Source: Pseudomonas fluorescens
GTDB lineage: Bacteria > Pseudomonadota > Gammaproteobacteria > Pseudomonadales > Pseudomonadaceae
DNA: 64,000 nucleotides
NCBI RefSeq assembly: GCF_900636825.1
Contig: NZ_LR134318.1
Coordinates: forward strand, 5,627,501 to 5,691,500
Direction: 5' to 3'
The position numbers and the translations under genes were made by a program. Shown here one piece after another: positions 17,222 to 25,111 of this stretch. The notes beneath the pieces are model-generated. The model was not told where the DNA came from and ran no database searches. It saw only the letters and a program-made list of their open reading frames with translations. The number at the start of each line of letters is the position of its first letter. The first letter of the stretch is position 1.

Positions 17222-17761
17222 ATGGCAACTTCCCTCAATGGCAAACGCGTCGCTATTTTGGTTACAGATGGTTTCGAGCAGGTCGAACTGACCGGCCCGA
17301 AGGATGCCCTGGAACAAGCCGGGGTGCAGGTCGATATTCTTTCCGCCGAGGCCGGCACGGTCAAAGGCTGGAACCATGACAAACCGGCGGACGATTTTCC
17401 CGTCGCCAATACCTTTCAGGGCGTCAGCGTCGATCAATACGATGCCGTGGTGCTGCCGGGCGGCGTGCAGAATTCGGACACCATTCGCATTGATCAGGAC
17501 GCTCAGCATCTGGTCAAAACCGCTGCCTCGGCGGGCAAGCCGATCGCCGTGATCTGCCATGGCAGCTGGTTGCTGATTTCTGCCGGACTGGTCAATGGCA
17601 AGACCATGACCAGCTATAAAACGCTCAAGGACGATCTGGTCAACGCCGGTGTGAACTGGGTCGATCAGGAAGTGGTCAAGGATGGCAACCTGATCAGCAG
17701 TCGCCAACCGGATGATGTGCCGGCGTTCAGTCAGGCCCTGATTGATGCACTGGCTGCGTAG
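17222..17761 (+). CDS. pfpI: PfpI/DJ-1 family protein (deglycase/protease-like)
   Basis: This 179-residue class I glutamine-amidotransferase-like protein of the PfpI/YhbO group is linked to stress protection. The nucleophile elbow AVICHGSW supplies Cys and His near residues 102-103, with the partner Glu of FEQVEL near the N-terminus. The start at 17222 follows AGGAGCTTACC; the in-frame extension to 17183 would add residues unlike the family. The position next to the HDOD gene and mutM matches pfpI of P. aeruginosa. Confidence 0.92.
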   Translation: MATSLNGKRVAILVTDGFEQVELTGPKDALEQAGVQVDILSAEAGTVKGWNHDKPADDFPVANTFQGVSVDQYDAVVLPGGVQNSDTIRIDQDAQHLVKTAASAGKPIAVICHGSWLLISAGLVNGKTMTSYKTLKDDLVNAGVNWVDQEVVKDGNLISSRQPDDVPAFSQALIDALAA

Positions 17762-17775
17762 GATCTGAAATCGCT

Positions 17776-17842
17776 TTCGCGAGCAGGCTCGCTCCCACAT
17801 TGAAAGGCATTCCGAATGTGGGAGCGAGCCTGCTCGCGAAGG
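17776..17842. repeat. REPIN (TTCGCGAGCAGGCTCGCTCCCACA family)
   Basis: Near-perfect inverted arms CGCGAGCAGGCTCGCTCCCA and TGGGAGCGAGCCTGCTCGCG are separated by about 20 bases. This is one of the cleanest REPINs in the window, between pfpI and the methyltransferase gene. Confidence 0.9.
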
Positions 17843-17922
17843 GCCATCCGCTTTTCATCGCACGCCAGACCGGAGCATGCCTCAACACGGTATACTCCCG
17901 CTCTTTTTTCCGGAGCGACGTC

Positions 17923-19119
17923 ATGTCCCTGCCTAGCTTGCGCCTCAAAGTCAACGCCGACCGTCGCCTGCGCGCCGGCCACCTGTGGGTCTATAGCAAC
18001 GAAATCGATGTCGCCACCACACCTTTGCACGGTTTCAAGGCTGGTGATCAAGCGGTTCTCGAAGCTGCCGGCGGCAAGCCGCTGGGCATCGTCGCGATGA
18101 GCCCGAACAATCTGATCTGCGCCCGTCTGGTGTCGCGCGACATCAAGCTGCCGCTGGACAAATCCCTGCTGGTGCATCGTCTGAATGTCGCGTTGTCGCT
18201 GCGCGAGCGCCTGTTCGACAAGCCGTTCTATCGTCTGGTCTACGGTGATTCCGATTTGCTGCCGGGCCTGGTGGTTGACCGTTTCGGTGACATTCTCGTA
18301 GTGCAAATCGCCTCGGCGACCATGGAAGCGCACAAAGACGACGTGATCGCCGCGCTGACCCAAGTGCTCAAGCCAAGCGGCATTCTGTTCAAGAATGACT
18401 CGGCCGCGCGCGACGCCGAAGGCCTCAATCGTTACGTCGAAACCGTATTCGGCCTGGTGCCGGAGTGGGTTGCGCTGGAAGAGAACGGCGTGAAGTTTGA
18501 AGCCCCGGTCATCCAGGGCCAGAAAACCGGCTGGTTCTACGATCACCGCATGAACCGCGCGCGCTTGGCGCCATACGCCAAGGGCAAGCGCGTGCTCGAC
18601 CTCTATAGCTACATCGGTGGCTGGGGCGTGCAGGCTGCCGCATTTGGCGCCAGCGAAGTGTTCTGCGTCGATGCCTCGGCATTCGCCCTCGACGGTGTCG
18701 AGCGCAACGCCGCCCTGAACGGCTTTGCCGACAAAATGACCTGCATTGAAGGCGATGTCTTTGAAGCCCTGAAGGAATTGAAGGCCAGCGAAGAGCGTTT
18801 CGACGTAATCGTTGCCGATCCGCCAGCGTTCATCAAACGCAAGAAAGACATGAAAAACGGCGAAGGTGCCTACCGTCGTCTGAATGAGCAAGCCATGCGC
18901 CTGCTTAACAAGGACGGCATTCTGGTCAGCGCTTCGTGCTCGATGCACCTGCCGGAAGATGATCTGCAGAACATTCTGCTGACCAGCGCCCGTCACCTGG
19001 ATCGCAACATCCAGCTGCTGGAGCGCGGCGGTCAGGGCCCGGATCACCCGGTGCACCCTGCGATTGCCGAGACCCGCTACATCAAGAGCATTACCTGCCG
19101 TCTGCTGCCTAACAGCTGA
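17923..19119 (+). CDS. rlmI: RlmI-type 23S rRNA (cytosine-5)-methyltransferase
   Basis: This 398-residue class I SAM methyltransferase carries an N-terminal PUA domain (about residues 3-75, with RLRAGHLWVYSNEI) as in RlmI, which modifies C1962 of 23S rRNA. Motifs include GWFYDHRMNR, VLDLYSYIGGWGVQAA for SAM binding, IVADPPAF, and the catalytic Cys in SASCSMHL. I chose the start at 17923 (Met-Ser-Leu-Pro-Ser) because the earlier frame runs through a REP element. A strong terminator follows. Confidence 0.92.
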   Translation: MSLPSLRLKVNADRRLRAGHLWVYSNEIDVATTPLHGFKAGDQAVLEAAGGKPLGIVAMSPNNLICARLVSRDIKLPLDKSLLVHRLNVALSLRERLFDKPFYRLVYGDSDLLPGLVVDRFGDILVVQIASATMEAHKDDVIAALTQVLKPSGILFKNDSAARDAEGLNRYVETVFGLVPEWVALEENGVKFEAPVIQGQKTGWFYDHRMNRARLAPYAKGKRVLDLYSYIGGWGVQAAAFGASEVFCVDASAFALDGVERNAALNGFADKMTCIEGDVFEALKELKASEERFDVIVADPPAFIKRKKDMKNGEGAYRRLNEQAMRLLNKDGILVSASCSMHLPEDDLQNILLTSARHLDRNIQLLERGGQGPDHPVHPAIAETRYIKSITCRLLPNS

Positions 19120-19129
19120 TTGCCAATTG

Positions 19130-19158
19130 ACGGGGAGCCCAATGGCTCCCCGTTTGTT
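19130..19158 (+). terminator. Rho-independent terminator of rlmI
   Basis: A ten-base perfect stem, ACGGGGAGCC and GGCTCCCCGT, has a CAAT loop and is followed by TTGTT. It begins 11 bases after the rlmI stop codon and insulates the downstream peptide operon from rlmI transcription. Confidence 0.88.
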
Positions 19159-19341
19159 GGGCTCACATCCAAATCGCCGCACCGCTCAACCGTTTCGCGT
19201 TTCACTTCCCACGTCTGTCTTCCTCTTGAAGTGCAGGAAAATTCCTTACGCCATTTAATTATAAAACTTCTTCCCACAAGTTAATGATCGGCTAAAGATA
19301 CGTCCGACAAAATTACTGGAATATTCCTACTTAATATCCGC

Positions 19342-19369
19342 TTGCCAATAACTCATTACAAACTATGAT
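19342..19369 (+). promoter_or_regulatory. Predicted sigma70 promoter of the peptide operon
   Basis: TTGCCA (19342-19347) and TATGAT (19364-19369) each match the sigma70 consensus at five of six positions and are spaced by 16 bases. Transcription would start near 19376, giving a leader of about 45 bases before the peptide start codon. The surrounding AT-rich DNA supports a strong promoter. Confidence 0.65.
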
Positions 19370-19420
19370 TGAGTTGTCACCACGAGGTGGCACTAAATCA
19401 ATGAACAAGGAGTTCACGTC

Positions 19421-19492
19421 ATGAAAGTTATTAAAATGGAAGGCAACACCCTCGCAAACCTGGCATTCCTGGTAGCACCTAAAGCCCGCTAA
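19421..19492 (+). CDS. Putative 23-residue RiPP precursor peptide
   Basis: A short gene of 23 codons has a strong ribosome binding site (AAGGAG, eight bases before ATG). The peptide starts Met-Lys-Val-Ile-Lys-Met-Glu-Gly, has a hydrophobic middle (Leu-Ala-Asn-Leu-Ala-Phe-Leu), and ends Val-Ala-Pro-Lys-Ala-Arg. It contains no Cys or Ser and one Thr. It is followed by a terminator-like hairpin and then genes for a SagB-type oxidoreductase, an AurF-like oxygenase and an exporter. Size and a basic C-terminus recall PqqA, but sequence and partner enzymes differ. I infer that it is the substrate of the two enzymes; an alternative is a leader peptide controlling the hairpin. Confidence 0.75.
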   Translation: MKVIKMEGNTLANLAFLVAPKAR

Positions 19493-19501
19493 GCAAGGTT
19501 A

Positions 19502-19536
19502 GACGCCGGATAGTGCCGGCAATCCGGCGTCTTTAT
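19502..19536 (+). terminator. Attenuator-like terminator between peptide and enzyme genes
   Basis: A nine-base perfect stem, GACGCCGGA and TCCGGCGTC, has a 12-base loop and is followed by TTTATGGTCTTT. The T-run is imperfect, suggesting partial read-through. Its place after the peptide gene and before the enzyme genes would give many more peptide transcripts than enzyme transcripts. Confidence 0.7.
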
Positions 19537-19564
19537 GGTCTTTCAACCAGAGCGAGTGTCAAAC

Positions 19565-20635
19565 ATGCACATCAATCCTTATCTATTCATATTGCCGCGC
19601 TCGCCTGCACAAATAGTGTGGAATTACAAAGATCATGTTCAGCATGAACTTGATTCCGTGTACGCACTGCGCCTTGGCCAACTTATCACCAACCCCGAAC
19701 TGTTCGACAGCGAAAATACGATAGACATTCAACTATTGAATGCGGGAATAGTAACTGCTTCAACACCAAAAGATATTCCGTGGGGCTGGGACGAACTTTC
19801 AAAGATCTATCATATCGGCACCCAGAACATTCCTTGCAAACATATTCCGCAAAACATCAACGAGTGGACCCGTGAATATCTGCATCACTGTAACGATGTT
19901 TTGACTGGCCCCTTGCCCGACGCCGGGCGCGCGCTCGACGCCTCAGTCACGCGTATTGTCCTGCCCACTCCGACAACGCCCGTTCATGACAACCTCACCT
20001 ACTCCCTGACCCAGCGCAAGACCTGCCGCTCCTTTACCGGCGCAGCAATTACGCTTAACGATGTGAGTTCATTGCTGTATCTGTCATTCGGTTATCTGCG
20101 CGAGCGCGACAGTTCCTGCGACAGCATTGCCGAAGGCTTTGAGGCCCGCCGCAGCAGCCCCTCCGGAGGCGGTCTGAATGCCTGCGAATGTTTTTTGCTG
20201 GCGCAAAACATTGAAAATCTCGAAGCCGGCATCTATGCCTACCACCCCGCCGAACATGTTCTGAGCCAGGTAAATCCGCTACCGCAAACGCCGCTCGGGC
20301 AATTGCTGGGCGGGCAGCACTTCATCAACAACCTGCCGCTGGGCCTGTTCATCACTGCACGCTTCGACAAATTGTGGTGGAAGTATCAACACTCCCGCGC
20401 CTATCGCATGGCTTTCATCGAGGCGGGCCACCTGTCGCAGACCTTCCAGCTGGTTGCTACAGCGCTGGGTCTCAATACCTGGCTGACCGGTGCTTTTGCT
20501 GACGATCAGGTCGAATCGCTACTGAAGATTGACGGCAGTGCCGAACAACCATTGTTTTTCGTCGGCTGCGGCGAAAGCGACGGCCACGCGATGTGTCAGG
20601 AAATGCTTGAGTTGCTGCGTGAGGCGCAGCCATGA
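19565..20635 (+). CDS. SagB-type FMN-dependent oxidoreductase, likely peptide-modifying
   Basis: The 356-residue protein has an N-terminal region (about 1-130) of unknown fold that may bind the peptide, then a nitroreductase-like SagB dehydrogenase domain (about 140-345). The FMN-binding motif is RKTCRSF (151-157), followed by SSPSGGGLNACE (197-208) and AFIEAGHLSQTFQL (283-296). SagB enzymes normally oxidise azolines to azoles on RiPP precursors, but no YcaO cyclodehydratase is nearby and the peptide lacks Cys and Ser. I prefer the start at 19565 because an earlier ATG at 19535 lies in the terminator tail. It overlaps the next gene by four bases (ATGA). Confidence 0.85.
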   Translation: MHINPYLFILPRSPAQIVWNYKDHVQHELDSVYALRLGQLITNPELFDSENTIDIQLLNAGIVTASTPKDIPWGWDELSKIYHIGTQNIPCKHIPQNINEWTREYLHHCNDVLTGPLPDAGRALDASVTRIVLPTPTTPVHDNLTYSLTQRKTCRSFTGAAITLNDVSSLLYLSFGYLRERDSSCDSIAEGFEARRSSPSGGGLNACECFLLAQNIENLEAGIYAYHPAEHVLSQVNPLPQTPLGQLLGGQHFINNLPLGLFITARFDKLWWKYQHSRAYRMAFIEAGHLSQTFQLVATALGLNTWLTGAFADDQVESLLKIDGSAEQPLFFVGCGESDGHAMCQEMLELLREAQP

Positions 20636-21609
20636 CCGCCTCCCCTGTTGAACGGGACGAAGCTGCGGTTTCCTGGGCTCAGCGTTTCACCCTTGGCGAC
20701 TGGAACCGCCGCGCCGCCGTGCGCATCAGCGCGCACGATTACCAGCTGCCCGACGACCTCCAGCAGCAACTGCTGACCCGTCACTGGTTTCCGCCCGCGT
20801 TTCTGCCGTATCTGCAACACCCGGCCATTGTCGCTGCGAGTCGTGAGACGGTCCATCGTCTGACCGCTAATCATCTGGTGCACTTTCTCGACTACACGAC
20901 GCTGCTGGAACACCGCGTCGTCAATCGTGCCGTGGAAGTGATCGTCCATGGTGAGCTGCCCGCCTTCGTTCCTCCACGCATGAAAACCGCTGCGCTGCAG
21001 CTCTACACGGATGAGGGTTATCACGCGCTGTTCTCCAATCGCCTTGCCGAGCAGATCGCCGATCTTTATGGCTTTGCCAATCGGCCGGTGATGCCGCAGC
21101 GGATCAGCCGTCTCCACGCGCTGATCAACCGGACCCGTGACAGCGACCGCGCGCTGGCATGGTTTCTAGTTGGATTTGTCTCCGAAACGATCATTGCCCG
21201 TGAGCTGCTCGATGTCTGCCGCGACAGTCTGGTGTCGAGCGTCAACGACATGCTGCGCGACCATCTCACCGACGAAGCCCGGCACAGCCGCTACTTCGCC
21301 GAGGTGTTCCATTACCTGTGGCTGACCCTGAACAGCCGTCAGCGCAACTTCGCCGCCAAAACCCTGCTGAACGTCATCGAGATTTTCTTCGAGGTCGATG
21401 AGCACTGGTTGCGACAAAGCCTTCTCAGCAATGGCATCGCCGAGGCAGCCGTAGACGAAATTTTCGCCGGCCTGACCGATGTGCAAGCCAAACGCCTGCG
21501 CACTCGAAGTGGCGCCACGGCCACCCTCGCCGCGCTGAAAGCCGCCGGTTTTTTCGCATTGGCCAACAACCGCAAACTCTTTTCCAGAGCAGGACTGTTC
21601 GATGAATGA
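20632..21609 (+). CDS. AurF-like ferritin-fold diiron oxygenase
   Basis: This 325-residue helical protein matches the diiron N-oxygenase family of AurF and CmlI. All seven AurF metal ligands have counterparts with consistent spacing: Glu93, Glu128 and His131 (DEGYH), Glu185 (SETI), His211, Glu215 and His218 (HLTDEARH). AurF-family enzymes oxidise amines to hydroxylamine, nitroso or nitro groups, so a Lys or Arg side chain or an amine released from the peptide is a plausible substrate; this is inference. It is translationally coupled to the SagB gene upstream and overlaps the exporter gene by eight bases. Confidence 0.82.
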   Translation: MTASPVERDEAAVSWAQRFTLGDWNRRAAVRISAHDYQLPDDLQQQLLTRHWFPPAFLPYLQHPAIVAASRETVHRLTANHLVHFLDYTTLLEHRVVNRAVEVIVHGELPAFVPPRMKTAALQLYTDEGYHALFSNRLAEQIADLYGFANRPVMPQRISRLHALINRTRDSDRALAWFLVGFVSETIIARELLDVCRDSLVSSVNDMLRDHLTDEARHSRYFAEVFHYLWLTLNSRQRNFAAKTLLNVIEIFFEVDEHWLRQSLLSNGIAEAAVDEIFAGLTDVQAKRLRTRSGATATLAALKAAGFFALANNRKLFSRAGLFDE

Positions 21610-22834
21610 AGCAAAACCTGTGATCACGACCCAGCAGCGACGCGGGGCGGTCGGGCTGTTACTGGCGATGATCCTGCTGGGCGTGTTTCCGCTGGATGTT
21701 TTGCTTCCCTCATTTCCAGCCCTGGCCGAACACTTTCGCCGCAGCCCGGCGGATATCGCGCTATCGGTCAGCGTATTCGCCGTCGGCATCGCATTCTCTC
21801 AACTGCTGATCGGTCCGCTTTCCGATGTGATCGGCCGCAAAGGCTTGGTCCTCGCTGGAATGAGCGTGGCGATACTCGGCGCAATCGGTTGCACGATATC
21901 CAGCGATTATTCGCTGTTCCTCGCCTTTCGAGTGATGCAGGCATTGGGCTGCGGCTGCTTTGTCCTGTCTCAGGCATTGGTACAGGATCTGTTCGAAGGC
22001 GAGGAACGTGATCGCCTGCGCATCCTGATGGTCACGGCGACGGGGATCTTCATTTCGATATCGCCATTGGCCGGCACCTTCCTGCAGGCCAGCCTCGGCT
22101 GGCGCGGCAGCTTCTGGGTGTTTGCCGCACTGGCTGCGGCGGTGCTGATCAAAGCGTGGCTGTTCCTCGACAACGGACGGCCTGTCGCCGGTGACAAGCG
22201 TCTCTCATTTTTCAAGGCTTACCGATGGGTGCTGGGGGATTTCGACTTCGTTGGCCTTTGGCTGATATCAGCATTCGCGTTTGCCTGCCACTTTTCCTTC
22301 ATCGTTATTTCGCCGTTGATTTTCATGGACCAATTGCAGCTGTCGGCTTACGAGTTTTCCCTGATCCTGTTGATTTATGGCGCTGCCTACATCGTCGGAG
22401 GTCTTGTCGCCTCGACGTTGAGTCGGCGCATTTTGCCCGGTCAGCAGATCGTCGCCGGACTCAGCCTGATCCTGCTGTCGGGTCTGGTCATGCTGCTCCT
22501 TTGCGCGAACTTCGAACTGTCAGCCGCCACCGTGCTGATCCCGATGTTGATCTGCACCGCCGGCACCACCATCGCGCGTCCCGCCGCCACATCCCGCGCC
22601 ATGGGCCTTTTTCCTGATAACGCTGGCACCTCGGCCTCGGCGGGCAGCACGATCATCTTCATCTGCGGCGGATTGATCAGCGCATTGATCAGCCTGAGCC
22701 CGGCCAACCTTCAGACCACGCTGGGCTACTGCTTCGTCGCGCTCAGCGGCGTGGCGCTGCTGATCAACAAGTGCATCAGTCGCCGTGTCGGTACGTTTGA
22801 AGCTGCGAACACATTGCGCCACGAAGCCGATTGA
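21602..22834 (+). CDS. Bcr/CflA-type MFS exporter
   Basis: This 410-residue major-facilitator protein has about twelve membrane helices. It shows the motif A-like loop GPLSDVIGRKGLVLAGM and the N-terminal signature PLDVLLPSFPALAEHF typical of the Bcr/CflA drug-export subfamily. It is the last gene of the peptide operon, overlapping the oxygenase gene by eight bases. It is best read as the exporter, or self-protection pump, for the small product made by the operon. Confidence 0.85.
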   Translation: MNEAKPVITTQQRRGAVGLLLAMILLGVFPLDVLLPSFPALAEHFRRSPADIALSVSVFAVGIAFSQLLIGPLSDVIGRKGLVLAGMSVAILGAIGCTISSDYSLFLAFRVMQALGCGCFVLSQALVQDLFEGEERDRLRILMVTATGIFISISPLAGTFLQASLGWRGSFWVFAALAAAVLIKAWLFLDNGRPVAGDKRLSFFKAYRWVLGDFDFVGLWLISAFAFACHFSFIVISPLIFMDQLQLSAYEFSLILLIYGAAYIVGGLVASTLSRRILPGQQIVAGLSLILLSGLVMLLLCANFELSAATVLIPMLICTAGTTIARPAATSRAMGLFPDNAGTSASAGSTIIFICGGLISALISLSPANLQTTLGYCFVALSGVALLINKCISRRVGTFEAANTLRHEAD

Positions 22835-23100
22835 AGCTGCCGGTCGTCATCCCACGCACACCGTCGGGCCTGGAACAACGCGTTGCGCCATTCCCTCCAG
22901 ACGCCAGCGGTGTAGAATCGCTTCATTCATCGCCATTCATCCCCGGCGGGTTTACGAGCTCAAGCTGAGACCAGCGGCGATCCCGCAACGTCATCGGCAA
23001 CTTCCGGACACACGGCCATTGCTGAGTGTTCCAGACGTCAATAGAAGCTCTCTCCCCTTTAGCACCTGATTAGTAAGTGATTAGCCGCCCGGAGTGTTCC

Positions 23101-24942
23101 ATGCCAGATTACCGCTCGAAAACATCCACCCATGGCCGCAATATGGCCGGCGCCCGCGCACTGTGGCGCGCCACCGGGATGAAGGATGACGACTTCAAAA
23201 AGCCGATCATCGCCATTGCCAACTCGTTCACTCAGTTCGTACCGGGCCATGTACACCTGAAAGATCTGGGCCAACTGGTCGCCCGCGAAATCGAACGCGC
23301 CGGCGGTGTAGCGAAAGAATTCAACACCATCGCCGTGGATGACGGCATCGCCATGGGTCACGACGGCATGCTGTATTCGCTGCCGAGCCGCGAGATCATC
23401 GCCGACTCCGTCGAATACATGGTCAACGCCCATTGCGCCGACGCCATTGTCTGCATTTCCAACTGCGACAAGATCACCCCCGGCATGCTCATGGCCGCCC
23501 TGCGCCTGAACATTCCAGTGATCTTCGTTTCCGGCGGCCCGATGGAAGCCGGCAAGACCAAACTTGCTTCCCACGGCCTCGACCTGGTCGATGCCATGGT
23601 GATCGCCGCCGACTCCAGCGCTTCTGACGAGAAAGTCGCCGAGTACGAGCGTAGCGCCTGCCCGACGTGCGGTTCGTGCTCCGGCATGTTCACCGCCAAC
23701 TCGATGAACTGCCTGACCGAAGCGCTGGGCCTGGCCTTGCCGGGCAACGGTTCGACCCTCGCCACTCATAGCGATCGCGAACAGCTGTTTCTGCAGGCCG
23801 GTCGCACCATCGTTGAACTGTGCAAGCGCTACTACACCGAGAACGACGACTCGGTGCTGCCGCGCAATATCGCCAACTTCAAGGCGTTCGAGAACGCGAT
23901 GATGCTCGACATCGCCATGGGCGGGTCGACCAACACCATCCTGCACTTGCTCGCTGCCGCTCAGGAAGCCGAGATCGATTTCGACCTGCGCGACATCGAC
24001 CGCCTATCGCGCAGCGTGCCGCAGCTGTGCAAAGTCGCGCCGAACATCCAGAAATACCACATGGAAGACGTGCACCGCGCCGGGGGTATTTTCAGCATCC
24101 TCGGTTCGCTGGCGCGTGGCGGTCTGCTGCACACCGACCTGCCGACCGTGCACAGTCGCAGCATGGAAGAAGCCATCGCCAAGTGGGACATCACCCAGAC
24201 CACTGATGAAGCGGTGCATCACTTCTTCAAGGCGGGTCCTGCCGGTATTCCAACGCAGACCGCGTTCAGCCAATCGACACGCTGGGAAACCCTGGATGAC
24301 GACCGTGAAAACGGCTGCATCCGCAGTTTCGAACATGCCTATTCGCAAGAAGGCGGCCTGGCGGTGCTGTACGGCAACATCGCGCTGGACGGCTGCGTGG
24401 TGAAAACCGCCGGTGTCGATGAGTCGATCCATGTGTTTGAAGGCAACGCGAAGATCTTCGAAAGCCAGGACAGCGCCGTACGCGGCATCCTCGCTGACGA
24501 AGTGCAGGCCGGCGACATCGTGATCATTCGTTACGAAGGCCCGAAAGGCGGCCCGGGCATGCAGGAAATGCTCTATCCGACCTCGTACCTGAAATCCAAA
24601 GGCCTGGGCAAAGCCTGCGCCTTGCTCACCGACGGCCGTTTCTCCGGCGGTACTTCGGGCCTGTCCATCGGCCACGCTTCGCCAGAGGCCGCGGCCGGTG
24701 GCGCGATCGGTCTGGTGCAGGATGGCGACAAAGTGCTGATCGACATTCCGAACCGCTCGATCAACCTGTTGGTCAGCGACGAAGAACTGGCGGCACGCCG
24801 TGCCGAGCAGGACAAGAAAGGCTGGAAACCGGTGGAGATCCGTCCACGCAAAGTCACCACCGCACTCAAGGCCTATGCCCTGCTGGCGACCAGCGCCGAT
24901 AAAGGTGCCGTGCGTAACAAGGCGATGCTTGACGGTCTGTAA
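23101..24942 (+). CDS. ilvD: Dihydroxy-acid dehydratase
   Basis: IlvD dehydrates 2,3-dihydroxy-isovalerate and -methylvalerate in valine, leucine and isoleucine synthesis. The 613-residue protein carries the cluster-ligand motifs SNCDKITPG and CPTCGSCSGMFTANSMNCL, and ends with the active-site region TDGRFSGGTSGLSIGH. The start at 23101 follows GGAGTGTTCC and opens the conserved Met-Pro-Asp-Tyr-Arg-Ser. A 266-base gap separates it from the peptide operon. Confidence 0.98.
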   Translation: MPDYRSKTSTHGRNMAGARALWRATGMKDDDFKKPIIAIANSFTQFVPGHVHLKDLGQLVAREIERAGGVAKEFNTIAVDDGIAMGHDGMLYSLPSREIIADSVEYMVNAHCADAIVCISNCDKITPGMLMAALRLNIPVIFVSGGPMEAGKTKLASHGLDLVDAMVIAADSSASDEKVAEYERSACPTCGSCSGMFTANSMNCLTEALGLALPGNGSTLATHSDREQLFLQAGRTIVELCKRYYTENDDSVLPRNIANFKAFENAMMLDIAMGGSTNTILHLLAAAQEAEIDFDLRDIDRLSRSVPQLCKVAPNIQKYHMEDVHRAGGIFSILGSLARGGLLHTDLPTVHSRSMEEAIAKWDITQTTDEAVHHFFKAGPAGIPTQTAFSQSTRWETLDDDRENGCIRSFEHAYSQEGGLAVLYGNIALDGCVVKTAGVDESIHVFEGNAKIFESQDSAVRGILADEVQAGDIVIIRYEGPKGGPGMQEMLYPTSYLKSKGLGKACALLTDGRFSGGTSGLSIGHASPEAAAGGAIGLVQDGDKVLIDIPNRSINLLVSDEELAARRAEQDKKGWKPVEIRPRKVTTALKAYALLATSADKGAVRNKAMLDGL

Positions 24943-24960
24943 GCCTGAAGCATCGAACAA

Positions 24961-24990
24961 AAAATGCCCCGCCAAGTGCGGGGCATTTTC
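24961..24990 (+). terminator. Rho-independent terminator of ilvD
   Basis: A 12-base perfect stem, AAAATGCCCCGC and GCGGGGCATTTT, has a CAAGT loop, 18 bases after the ilvD stop. The A/T ends let it work in either direction. Confidence 0.92.
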
Positions 24991-25012
24991 TATCTGAAGA
25001 ATCAACACTGAT

Positions 25013-25100
25013 CCCTGTAGGAGCTGCCGGAGGCTGCGATCTTTTGACCTTGCGCTTGAAACAAGATCAAAAGATCGCAGCCTTCGCCAGCTCCTACAGG
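25013..25100. repeat. REPIN (GTAGGAGCTGCCGGAGGCTGCGATC family)
   Basis: Inverted arms GTAGGAGCTGCCGGAGGCTG and GCAGCCTTCGCCAGCTCCTAC each carry an inner GATCTTTTGA/CAAAAGATC tail. It lies between the convergent ilvD and phosphatase genes. Confidence 0.9.
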
Positions 25101-25111
25101 GAATTGTGGGG

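Larger units (their letters stand above)
19120..19420. other. AT-rich intergenic region upstream of the peptide operon
   Basis: These 301 bases hold the rlmI terminator at the left and then increasingly AT-rich DNA. By direct count, 19261-19380 is about 35% G+C, far below the flanking genes. The region contains the peptide promoter, a small hairpin (GTCACC-ACGA-GGTGGC, 19375-19390) near the predicted transcript start, and the peptide's ribosome binding site. I find no other gene. Confidence 0.7.

Noticed and set aside
19365..19424. A 19-codon open frame whose stop overlaps the peptide start codon
   Set aside because: Its first codon lies inside the predicted -10 box and it has no ribosome binding site, so it is unlikely to be transcribed or translated.
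19421..19492. The short peptide as a PqqA homologue
   Set aside because: It lacks the conserved Glu and Tyr pair used to build PQQ, and no pqqBCDE genes are nearby; only size and the terminal Arg are similar.
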